DNA of 11,896 nucleotides from Deltaproteobacteria bacterium RBG_13_61_14 (GTDB taxonomy: Bacteria > RBG-13-61-14). The notes beneath the pieces were generated by a model. That model made no database searches, had not been told where the DNA came from, and was given only the letters and a program-made list of their open reading frames with translations. The stretch covers positions 1 through 11,896 of the forward strand of contig MGQK01000079.1 in NCBI GenBank assembly GCA_001797815.1. Reading direction: 5' to 3'. A program made the translations under genes and the position numbers. Positions 5,719 to 11,896 of the stretch are shown here, piece by piece; within the stretch, counting starts at the first letter, position 1, and each line of letters starts with the position of its first letter.

Positions 5719-6158
5719 GATTTGCCCTTGGGGAATTGGATCAGTTCGATCAGGATCCCGGCCGGGTCCGGGGTATCCAGGTAGGCGCTGCCGCCCCCGG
5801 GCATGAAGCTCCCGCGCTGGAGCAGCCGATGGCCCTGGGCTTGCCACTCGGCGACCGCGGCGTCCAGGTCATCCACGTAAATGCCCAGGTGATGCACGCC
5901 TTGGCCCGAGGCCGGCAGATAATCCTTGAGAATCGGGTGGCCCTCGACCACCTGGATCAGCTCGATCGCGATCGGCCCCAGGCCGCAAAGACCGACCTTG
6001 AGGCGGTAGCGGATGTCCTGATCCCGGTAGCGGGCCGTGGCCTTATTCAACTCCAGGATGCCAAAAGGTCCGATGCCCAATTGCTCATGCAGAAATCGAG
6101 CCGCGGCTTCCACATCCCGCACCACCACCCCGATCTGGTTGATCCCCTCGACCTTCAT
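5715..6158 (-). CDS. VOC-superfamily protein, glyoxalase/methylmalonyl-CoA epimerase-like
   Basis: A 147-aa metal-dependent protein of the vicinal oxygen chelate fold with two beta-alpha-beta-beta-beta halves. The four expected metal positions, numbered from the ATG at 6158, are Q8 (INQIGVVV), E66 (IAIELIQ), H90 (HHLGIYV) and E138 (ILIELIQF). A Gln-Glu-His-Glu set is known from human-type glyoxalase I; methylmalonyl-CoA epimerase usually has His first. The overall pattern (HLGIYVDDLDAA and an N-terminal VVVRDVEAAARF) is close to the epimerase/glyoxalase branch, but the reaction cannot be told from sequence; isomerisation or epimerisation of an acyl-CoA or 2-oxo substrate is plausible. A GTG at 6200 would add 14 residues without a ribosome site, so I prefer the ATG, though its own Shine-Dalgarno is also weak. 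It is the first gene of the leftward block and overlaps the SDR start by four bases. Confidence 0.82.
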   Translation of the reverse strand: MKVEGINQIGVVVRDVEAAARFLHEQLGIGPFGILELNKATARYRDQDIRYRLKVGLCGLGPIAIELIQVVEGHPILKDYLPASGQGVHHLGIYVDDLDAAVAEWQAQGHRLLQRGSFMPGGGSAYLDTPDPAGILIELIQFPKGKS

Positions 6159-6202
6159 CCTGGCTGTCAAATTACCATAGCCCGCCCACCGAGGCAACAC
6201 CT

Positions 6203-6237
6203 TGTTAACATTTGGGGTCTGACCCCAAATGTTAACA
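6203..6237. promoter_or_regulatory. Perfect palindrome, 17-bp arms, in the divergent intergenic region
   Basis: TGTTAACATTTGGGGTC (6203-6219) is exactly repeated in inverse at 6221-6237 around a single T. It sits between the two divergent gene blocks, 45 bases upstream of the VOC start and about 40 bases upstream of the rightward -35 element. It could be an operator for both directions, a hairpin on the leftward leader RNA, or a mobile REP-like repeat: the core GGGGTCTGACCCC resembles repeat elements seen in many genomes. The sequence alone does not decide. Confidence 0.6.
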
Positions 6238-6277
6238 TCGGCAACATTTTGTCGATCATCGGCGCTTAAGCACCTAC

Positions 6278-6307
6278 TTTACTTTTCAAAATCCTCTGGG
6301 ATATAGT
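6278..6307 (+). promoter_or_regulatory. Likely promoter of the thiolase-DUF35 genes
   Basis: TTTACT (6278-6283) and TATAGT (6302-6307) are separated by 18 bases, matching the -35 and -10 consensus at four and five positions. A start site about six or seven bases after the -10 would fall at or next to the ATG at 6313, implying a transcript with little or no leader. No Shine-Dalgarno sequence precedes the ATG cluster, which is consistent. Confidence 0.45.
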
Positions 6308-6312
6308 GATCT

Positions 6313-7521
6313 ATGATGATGCGCGGCCAGCGAGAGGTGGCCATCTTAGGCGCGGCCATGACCCCGGTCCGCAAGGATCTGGAACGTCCAATCACGGACA
6401 CCTTTACCCGCGTGATCCTTCAGGCTCTTTCCGAGGCCGGGATCGGGCCGACCGAGGTCGAAGGCCTCTACGTGACCCCGCCCGGCTTTGCCCGGCCCTG
6501 GAATTTCATGTTCGCCTGCGACCTGGCGGCCCACCTGGGCGTCCCCACCCGGGGCCTGGTCATGGTCGAGTGCGGCGGTTCCTCTTCGCTGGCCGCGCTC
6601 AAGGCCGCGATCCAGGACCTGCTTACCGGCCGGGTGCGGGTGGCCGTGGCCGCGGCGCTCGACCAGCGGGCCATGCCCGCGGGTGACGACCTTTTTAAAA
6701 ACCTGCCCACCTACGTCGCCCGCCAGATCGGGCTTTACGGGCCTTACCTGGGGCCTTATGGGATCGGAGCGCCGATCCCGCTCTATGCGCTCTCCAGCCA
6801 GCGCTACATGCACGAATACCAGGTCTCGGCCGAGGCGGTGGCCGAGGCGGCGGTGCGGCTCCGGCGGAACGCGGAGCCAAACCCGCTGGCCGAATACCGC
6901 GATCCGATCACGGTCGAGCAGGTGCTGGCCTCGCCGATCCTGAGCCCGCCCATCCACCTGCTCGAATGCTCGCCCTTTGCCTCGGGCGCCGCGGCGGTGG
7001 TGCTCTGCCGCAAGGACGCGGCCCAGGGCCGGGCTCAGCCGCCGGTATTCATTACGGGTTTTGGCGAATACCACCATCCCTCGCATTTCCTGGACGACCG
7101 GGCCAGCATCACCACTTTCGAGGCCACGGTCAAGGCCGGGGCCGAGGCCTTTGCCGACGCCGGGCGGAAGCCCTCGGAGGTGGACGTGGCCGAGGTCTAT
7201 GGCGTGTTTGCCGCGACCGAGCTCATGCTCTACGAGGATCTGGGCTTTTTCTCCAAGGGCCAGGCGGCCAGGGCGGTAGCCGAAGGCCGCACCGCCAAGG
7301 AGGGTCAGGTCTGGATGAACCCCAGCGGCGGCCGCTTGAGCCTGGGCCACCCGGCCGCAGCCACGCCGATGATGGAGCTGTGCGAAATTGTCTGGCAACT
7401 GAGCGGGCATTTTCCGAAGGAGCGCGGGATCGAATCCCGCGCCACTCCCTACGAAGTGGGCTTGGTGCATTCGGAGCACGGCATGGTCAACGGCGGCTTC
7501 GTGCTGATCCTGGAGCAATAG
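6313..7521 (+). CDS. Thiolase-superfamily protein (SCP2-thiolase/acetyl-CoA acetyltransferase-like)
   Basis: A 402-aa thiolase-fold protein, likely to make or break a carbon-carbon bond in an acyl-CoA. The nucleophile block is VECGGSSSLAALKAA with C87. The C-terminal catalytic block NPSGGRLSLGHPAAAT carries H346, and the last loop is SEHGMVNGG (387-395), where classical thiolases have a CGG cysteine. The segment EVYGVFAATELMLYEDLG (294-311) stands where SCP2-type thiolases have an HDCF-like block. The order and length fit the lipid-transfer/SCP2 thiolase group that needs a DUF35 partner, and that partner follows after nine bases. The non-classical loops leave open whether it condenses, thiolyses or acts as a retro-aldolase like the ChsH2-paired Ltp proteins. 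Three ATG codons in a row (6313, 6316, 6319) precede RGQREVAILG; the exact start is uncertain and there is no Shine-Dalgarno site. Confidence 0.85.
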   Translation: MMMRGQREVAILGAAMTPVRKDLERPITDTFTRVILQALSEAGIGPTEVEGLYVTPPGFARPWNFMFACDLAAHLGVPTRGLVMVECGGSSSLAALKAAIQDLLTGRVRVAVAAALDQRAMPAGDDLFKNLPTYVARQIGLYGPYLGPYGIGAPIPLYALSSQRYMHEYQVSAEAVAEAAVRLRRNAEPNPLAEYRDPITVEQVLASPILSPPIHLLECSPFASGAAAVVLCRKDAAQGRAQPPVFITGFGEYHHPSHFLDDRASITTFEATVKAGAEAFADAGRKPSEVDVAEVYGVFAATELMLYEDLGFFSKGQAARAVAEGRTAKEGQVWMNPSGGRLSLGHPAAATPMMELCEIVWQLSGHFPKERGIESRATPYEVGLVHSEHGMVNGGFVLILEQ

Positions 7522-7530
7522 GAGCGAGCC

Positions 7531-7950
7531 ATGGCGGACCTGAAGAGTATGTTGGACCAGGGCACGCAGGACGGGCTCCAGATTTACGGCCACCAATGCA
7601 GCCGGAAGTTTTATGAGCTTTTAAAGGAGCGCCGCTTCGCCTCCACCCGCTGCCGCGGCTGCGGCCACTTGACCTTTCCTCCGCGCGACTTCTGCCCGGC
7701 CTGCTTCCAGCCCGACGTGGAATGGGTGGACCTGCCCCGGCAAGGCAGGCTCTACGCCTTTACCCAGCAGGAGCGCTCGGTGCGCTTCGGCAAGCCGGAC
7801 GTGATTGGGATCGTGGAGCTTCCGGGCGGCATCCGGCTGCTCACCCGGATTGACGGAAAATTCGAAACCCTGCGGATCGGCCAAAGCGTCCAAATGGAAT
7901 TCCTGGAACTGACTCCCGGTCTGGTGCTGCACCAGTTCCGGCCGGTTTGA
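7531..7950 (+). CDS. DUF35 zinc-ribbon/OB-fold protein, thiolase partner
   Basis: A 139-aa accessory subunit. A short helical N-terminus (1-35) leads into a rubredoxin-like zinc ribbon with C41-R-G-C44 and C55-P-A-C58, then an OB-fold beta barrel (about 65-135) containing GRLYAFTQQ and IGIVELPGG. DUF35 proteins pair with thiolase-fold enzymes, for example ChsH2, BbsA in toluene degradation, and the archaeal thiolase/HMG-CoA synthase complex, where they bridge subunits and bind the CoA tail. The gene follows the thiolase-like gene after nine bases, with AGGAG six to seven bases before the ATG, so the two products almost certainly form a complex. All four zinc cysteines are intact. The partner protein, not this one, sets the reaction. 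Confidence 0.9.
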   Translation: MADLKSMLDQGTQDGLQIYGHQCSRKFYELLKERRFASTRCRGCGHLTFPPRDFCPACFQPDVEWVDLPRQGRLYAFTQQERSVRFGKPDVIGIVELPGGIRLLTRIDGKFETLRIGQSVQMEFLELTPGLVLHQFRPV

Positions 7951-8001
7951 TCCGGCCCCTGATGCCTTGCTCCCTCGCCCGCGGGAACGAAGGTAATTTA
8001 C

Positions 8002-8029
8002 TTGCGACGATTTGCCGCTTTGCTATAAT
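8002..8029 (+). promoter_or_regulatory. Promoter of the acylase gene (extended -10)
   Basis: TTGCGA (8002-8007), a 16-base spacer and a perfect TATAAT (8024-8029) preceded by TGC, making the extended -10 TGCTATAAT. Transcription would begin near 8036, giving a leader of about 105 bases that includes the heptamer tract at 8063-8083. This suggests the acylase and the downstream metallohydrolase can be expressed separately from the thiolase pair. No intrinsic terminator is seen between 7951 and 8002, so read-through is also possible. Confidence 0.65.
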
Positions 8030-8062
8030 TGGGTCTATCGGTTTCCGGGAGACCGGTCCCCC

Positions 8063-8083
8063 TTGACGGTTAACGGTTGACGC
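8063..8083 (+). repeat. Three tandem heptamers in the acylase leader
   Basis: TTGACGG, TTAACGG and TTGACGC follow each other with a 7-bp period inside the predicted 5' untranslated region of the acylase gene. This is a third locus with heptamer repeats in the window, with a unit different from those at 1761-1998. Confidence 0.5.
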
Positions 8084-8141
8084 GAAGGTTGAGTCCTTTC
8101 CTTGCAATCCAAATCTTGAATCCCGGAGAAAATGAGCGGCC

Positions 8142-10532
8142 ATGAAAATCTATCTTTTTCTCGTCCTAACTATCTGCTTATCAGGGGTTTGGGGCTGCGC
8201 CGGCAAAGTCGCCCGCTTTGATCCCCTCTCCGGCAGCCGCAGCGGTTACCCGGTGACGGCGCCGGTAGAGATCGTCCGCGACCAGCAGGGCGTGCCTCAT
8301 ATCCTGGCCGACAACGCCGATGACCTCTTCTTCGGGCTGGGTTATGCCATGGCCCAGGACCGCTTCACCGAGATTGATATCCTGCGGCGCCTCGCCCGGG
8401 GCGATCTGGCCGAGCTTCTGGGCGTGCCCATCAAGATCCAGGGTCTGAGCGTGTCCCGCGTGGACCTGACGCTCCGAACCTTCCGCTTCCGCCAGCGCGC
8501 CGAGCAGGGCCTGGCCGCCATGGCCCCGGAGGAGCGGGCCTTGCTCGAGTCCTTTGCCCGGGGCATCAACCGTTTTTTGGAGGACGCGGGGGAGACCTTG
8601 ATTTTCTACCGGATGCTGCGGCAGAAGCCGGCGGCCTGGCGGCCGGAGGACTCGCTGGCCCTGGCGGAGATGATGGGCATGTCCCAGGCCGCGGGGTCCA
8701 TCATTTCGGAATATTACCTGGAGCGCTTGCGGCGATTGCTTCCGGCCGAGGACTGGGAAATCTTTGTTCCCTTTTACCCGGCGGGCGGGCCGATCATCAC
8801 CGATGACCGCAATTTCTCCGGCGGGCAGAGCCGGCTGGAGGTCCCGAACGGACCGCGGCTGGGCAGCAACAACTGGGTGGTCTCCGGCCAGAAGAGCGAG
8901 AGCGGCCGGCCGCTCCTGGCCAATGACCCGCACGTGCCCACCTTCCTGGTGCCCACCTTCTGGTATCACGTCCACCTCCGGGGCGGCGGCTATGATGTTG
9001 CCGGCATGATGTTCCCGGGCTTCCCCTGCTTCGGCGCCGCGGACAACGGAAACGTCGCCTGGGCGCTGACCAACGTGATGGCCGACCACGTGGACATTTT
9101 CCGGGAAAAGGTGAACCCGGAGAACCCGGACCTTTACCTGGCCGACGGCCAGTGGGTGCCGTTTGCGAAGCAGGAGGAAGTGGTCAAACGCTTGGTCGGG
9201 AGGCCGCTCAAATTTACCTTGCGCACCACCCGGCACGGCGTGGTCATGGACAGCGGGGTTCCGGGCTGGAAAGTGGACTCCGCGGCGGACGAAGTCCTGG
9301 TGTTCAAGTTCATTGATACCGACCTTCCCCGCTTCTTCCACGGCTACCAGGTCATGGCCCAGGCTCAAAACGCCCAGGAGTTTTTGGCCGGGGCCGAGGA
9401 CATGGCCCAGGGCCCCATGGCCTGGAACCATGTCTTCGCCGACGCCAATGGTTTCATCGGCTACCAGGCCACCGGCCGGATCCCGATCCGGCCGGATAAC
9501 TCGGGGGTGCGGGCGCGCGAAGGCTGGGACTCGAAGAACGACTGGCAGGGCTATATCCCCTTCGAGGAGTTGCCGCGGCTGCTCAATCCGAAGAAGGGTT
9601 ATGTCGCCACGGCCAATAACCGGGTGGAGTTGCCCGGGTATCCTTATTACATCACCTCGGATTACGTGGGGCCTTCCCGCTCGTCCCGGATCACCGAACT
9701 CTTGGAGCAGAAGCCCCGGCTGGATCTCGCGGACATGAAAACCATCCAGTATGACGTCAAGGTGTGGGAGGCCCAGCACTGGGTGCCGATCCTTCTCGCC
9801 GATCTGGAAGGCGCCCCGGAGCCGCGGCTTCAGCAGGCGGCCGCGGTGCTGGCGCAGTGGCAACAAGAGGATTATCGCGCGACGGTGGATGCGGCCGGCC
9901 CCTGCCTCTTCGAGATGTTCCTCGAAAAATTTCCTCTGGCCGTGTTCGGCGATGACCTGCCCCAGCGCTTGGCCGAAAACCTGGCCCAGGCCGGGATGCT
10001 CTCGCCGGCGCTGGAGCGGATCCTCGAGGACCCGAGCAGCAAGTGGTTTGACGACCGCGCGACCAAGGCCAAAGAAACCCGCCCTGAGATCGTGCGCCGC
10101 GCCATGGATCAGGCGATGCGCTACCTGGAGAAGAAGCTGGGCCAAGACCCAGCCCAGTGGCGGTGGGGCGAACTGCACCACCTCACCCTGTCCACTACCC
10201 TGGGGGTGATCACCATTCCCCGGGTTACCTACCTGATCGGCACCTTCGAGCTGCCCGGCGCTCCGGAGACGGTGCGGGCCAGCGGAAGCATGTTCGATCC
10301 CAAGACCGGCTTCGCGGACATGATGGCCGGGCCCAGCACCCATTACCTGGTGGACTTCAGCCATCCCCGGGAAATTATCTGGAACGCCACCACCGGCAAC
10401 AGCGAGAACCCGGACGGCGGCCGGCTGGGCAATACCACTCAGGCCTGGTTGAAGGGCGATTATTTCACCTTGTCCTTGGAGGAAGCCTCATTCCGTGCCA
10501 ACGGGATGGGAATTTTAATTTTGGAGCCCTAG
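8142..10532 (+). CDS. Penicillin acylase-family N-terminal-nucleophile amidohydrolase, probable lipoprotein
   Basis: A 796-aa exported amidase precursor (PF01804 type) expected to hydrolyse the amide bond of an N-acylated small molecule; family members act on penicillins, acyl-homoserine lactones and N-acyl amino acids. The signal segment MKIYLFLVLTICLSGVWGC ends in a probable lipobox with C19, although W at -2 is unusual. The alpha part (about 35-225) includes PVEIVRDQQGVPHILA and GLGYAMAQDRF. Self-cleavage before S242 (GSNNWVVSG) would expose the catalytic serine. The beta chain would be 555 residues, close to the 557 of E. coli penicillin G acylase. Supporting blocks are NDPHVP (261-266), the AWALTN region near 306-311, ATANNR (489-494) and R516 in SSRITEL, matching the Asn and Arg around the oxyanion hole and substrate. 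The 8142 ATG gives the signal sequence, though the nearest GGAG is 13 bases upstream. The next gene starts two bases after the stop. The acyl group specificity cannot be read from sequence. Confidence 0.92.
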   Translation: MKIYLFLVLTICLSGVWGCAGKVARFDPLSGSRSGYPVTAPVEIVRDQQGVPHILADNADDLFFGLGYAMAQDRFTEIDILRRLARGDLAELLGVPIKIQGLSVSRVDLTLRTFRFRQRAEQGLAAMAPEERALLESFARGINRFLEDAGETLIFYRMLRQKPAAWRPEDSLALAEMMGMSQAAGSIISEYYLERLRRLLPAEDWEIFVPFYPAGGPIITDDRNFSGGQSRLEVPNGPRLGSNNWVVSGQKSESGRPLLANDPHVPTFLVPTFWYHVHLRGGGYDVAGMMFPGFPCFGAADNGNVAWALTNVMADHVDIFREKVNPENPDLYLADGQWVPFAKQEEVVKRLVGRPLKFTLRTTRHGVVMDSGVPGWKVDSAADEVLVFKFIDTDLPRFFHGYQVMAQAQNAQEFLAGAEDMAQGPMAWNHVFADANGFIGYQATGRIPIRPDNSGVRAREGWDSKNDWQGYIPFEELPRLLNPKKGYVATANNRVELPGYPYYITSDYVGPSRSSRITELLEQKPRLDLADMKTIQYDVKVWEAQHWVPILLADLEGAPEPRLQQAAAVLAQWQQEDYRATVDAAGPCLFEMFLEKFPLAVFGDDLPQRLAENLAQAGMLSPALERILEDPSSKWFDDRATKAKETRPEIVRRAMDQAMRYLEKKLGQDPAQWRWGELHHLTLSTTLGVITIPRVTYLIGTFELPGAPETVRASGSMFDPKTGFADMMAGPSTHYLVDFSHPREIIWNATTGNSENPDGGRLGNTTQAWLKGDYFTLSLEEASFRANGMGILILEP

Positions 10533-10534
10533 TC

Positions 10535-11896
10535 ATGGGAAAAATACGTAGCTTGATCCTCCTGTTGGGGATGGCCCTGACTTGGAGCCTACTCAGCCAG
10601 GCTCAGACGCTTTCCATTCCTTTCGAGGTTTGGCTGGTCGAGCCAGGAACGCTTCCCGGCACGAGCCTCTCGGCGCCGGGTCCCGCGGTGATTAAGTTCG
10701 ATCCGTTGCCGAAGCTTTTCACACCTCTCTATGCCTACCTACCCCTCTGGGACAGTGCACTCCCCGAATTTCCTTTGGAGGAACGGGACCAGAACCAGAT
10801 GTATGCCAACGACTCGGTCTATACTATGGACGGAACCGGGTACCTGCATTTTTTTGTGCGGACGGACTGTGATGACGGGCCGCAGCCCTGCCTGCAACCC
10901 GGCGAGTACTTGTTGACTGGCGATCACGGCTTGGAATACAACCGCCAGGATGCTTCACTGGTCGTGGCGAGCGATGGCAGCTACACGCTTGACGGCGTTC
11001 CCGCCGGCCATCTCCTGCTGCGGTTAGGCCGCGTCATCAACTCCCGCGACTATCTGGCTGCGGACTTTCATCAGCATGCTTCGGAAACTGAAGCAATGCC
11101 GCAAAAGGCCAGGGTCTTGATGAACCTGGCCCTGGGTCTGGAAGTCTGGGCACATTCCGCCCATAACCGGTATCGTTATTTCGAAGCGACCCTGGACCTG
11201 ATGGGCTTGCGCCACACGATTTTTTGCCTTCCCTCGGACGAGATCTCGACCGCGCTGTCGTTATCCTACCCCATCTCTTGGCCCTGGCCTTACTGGGGCC
11301 ATTTCAATGTGATTCCCCAGTATTCCTATCGGGTGGATCCGGTCACTTTTCCCTGCGATCCCTTTTGCGATCCGGCCCAGCCTGGCTGCCAACCTTATTG
11401 CCCCATCGCCGACCTGACGGGTTCCCAGACCACCCCGGCCGTGGATTTGGTTTACGCAAATATCACCCCCTTCCATTTCTTCTATCAGGTCAACTTGCAC
11501 CAGCAACTCTCGGGACATCCGGTGTATCTGCAGGTCAATCATCCCTGGCTGCAAAAGAATTACAATCTCTCGGGTTACTACTTCAATTTGTTAGACGAAC
11601 AAGGGCACGTCTTGGAAGAAGGCCTGCCCTATTGGCGGGATGATTTTGACGGGATCGAGCTTTATATCGTAGATAGTGGCCTGGGCGGTCAAAAAACACT
11701 CCGCCAATGGTATGCGCTCCTCAACCAGGGCTACCGCTACCCGCTGCTCTACAATACCGACAGCCACTACCTGGATCAGCCTCCCCACCGGGTTCGCAAC
11801 TTTGTTCAGGCACCGGTGGAAAAAATTTCCCAACAACCTGACCATCAGGCGTTGGCGGACACTCTAGTCACCAACCTCAAACAAGGCCGGGCTTTT
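10535..11896 (+). CDS. Exported PHP-domain metallohydrolase, CehA/McbA-like (3' end outside window)
   Basis: The frame is open from the ATG at 10535 to the last base of the window (454 codons, no stop), so the protein is partial. MGKIRSLILLLGMALTWSLL is a Sec signal peptide with likely cleavage at SQA-Q near residue 23. An N-terminal beta-rich part (about 24-170) ends in SDGSYTLDGVPAG. The catalytic part follows the PHP/CehA-McbA pattern: D177-F-H179-Q-H181 as first metal motif, GHFN (255-258), N335-H336-P337, FDGIEL (371-376), WYALLNQG (392-399) and D409-S-H411, then RNFV (421-424). Members bind two or three metal ions and hydrolyse phosphoesters or, in CehA, a carbamate. An insert at 274-289 carries four cysteines (C274, C278, C285, C289). 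TTGGAG lies eight bases before the ATG, inside the acylase 3' end, and only two bases separate the genes, so the two form an operon. The substrate is unknown. Confidence 0.8.
   Translation, partial: MGKIRSLILLLGMALTWSLLSQAQTLSIPFEVWLVEPGTLPGTSLSAPGPAVIKFDPLPKLFTPLYAYLPLWDSALPEFPLEERDQNQMYANDSVYTMDGTGYLHFFVRTDCDDGPQPCLQPGEYLLTGDHGLEYNRQDASLVVASDGSYTLDGVPAGHLLLRLGRVINSRDYLAADFHQHASETEAMPQKARVLMNLALGLEVWAHSAHNRYRYFEATLDLMGLRHTIFCLPSDEISTALSLSYPISWPWPYWGHFNVIPQYSYRVDPVTFPCDPFCDPAQPGCQPYCPIADLTGSQTTPAVDLVYANITPFHFFYQVNLHQQLSGHPVYLQVNHPWLQKNYNLSGYYFNLLDEQGHVLEEGLPYWRDDFDGIELYIVDSGLGGQKTLRQWYALLNQGYRYPLLYNTDSHYLDQPPHRVRNFVQAPVEKISQQPDHQALADTLVTNLKQGRAF

Noticed and set aside
5719-5847. N-terminal extension of the SDR frame
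   Set aside because: The 43 extra residues are Pro/Arg/Gly-rich, overlap the VOC gene in another frame, and a GTG start with a ribosome site and GTGA overlap lies exactly before the Rossmann strand.
6346-7596. A 416-codon minus-strand frame across the thiolase gene
   Set aside because: The opposite strand has thiolase motifs and a DUF35 partner. This frame has no domain pattern and reflects GC-rich third positions.
7951-8001. Terminator after the DUF35 gene
   Set aside because: Only a short CCCGCGGG palindrome is present and no T-run follows, so an intrinsic terminator is not supported.
8132-8221. Possible short leader peptide starting at ATG 8132, overlapping the acylase start
   Set aside because: The frame is about 29 codons, has only a three-base gap from GGAG, and no attenuation features. 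There is nothing beyond chance to support it.
8181-10364. A 727-codon open frame on the minus strand across the acylase gene
   Set aside because: It is antisense to a protein with clear penicillin-acylase motifs, and its translation is rich in His, Gly, Arg and Pro without recognisable domains. Long antisense frames are common in GC-rich genes.
11224-11643. A 139-codon plus-strand frame inside the PHP gene
   Set aside because: The frame from 10535 is continuous to the window end, has a signal peptide and PHP metal motifs; this alternative frame has neither.

Overview
The window looks like chromosomal DNA from a GC-rich bacterium. Shine-Dalgarno sites, overlapping operon genes, two Sec-type signal peptides and a probable lipoprotein signal suggest a diderm (Gram-negative) cell. 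The phylum cannot be fixed from the sequence. The dense, varied intergenic repeats and the gene content would fit an environmental lineage such as Desulfobacterota or Acidobacteriota, but that is a weak inference.

Layout. Positions 90-1576 are a complete-looking IS4-family insertion sequence with about 20-bp inverted ends and a hairpin that hides the transposase ribosome-binding site. Positions 1577-2003 are non-coding and packed with short hairpin repeats and tandem heptamers. A leftward gene block follows, read from 6158 down to 2004: a VOC-fold (glyoxalase/epimerase-like) protein, an SDR oxidoreductase, a class III PLP aminotransferase and an exported class C beta-lactamase-type serine hydrolase. 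The first three are joined by 4-nt GTGA and ATGA overlaps. The hydrolase is separated from them by a 58-bp perfect inverted-repeat element that takes up its ribosome-binding region. The divergent region around 6159-6312 holds a perfect 17-bp-arm palindrome and a likely promoter for the rightward block. The rightward block is a thiolase-fold protein, its DUF35 zinc-ribbon/OB-fold partner, then (with its own extended -10 promoter) a penicillin-acylase-family lipoprotein, and a PHP/CehA-McbA-type exported metallohydrolase. That last gene is open at the right edge of the window.

How the genes may work together (inference): three exported hydrolases (acylase, serine hydrolase, PHP metallohydrolase) could break amide, ester or phosphoester bonds outside the cytoplasm. 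The cytoplasmic set (aminotransferase, SDR, VOC protein, thiolase-DUF35 pair) could process the amine/keto and acyl-CoA products, or work in the opposite direction as a small biosynthetic route. No transporter, regulator or CoA ligase is visible in the window, so the substrate is unknown. Nothing resembles a CRISPR array, tRNA, rRNA or phage module.
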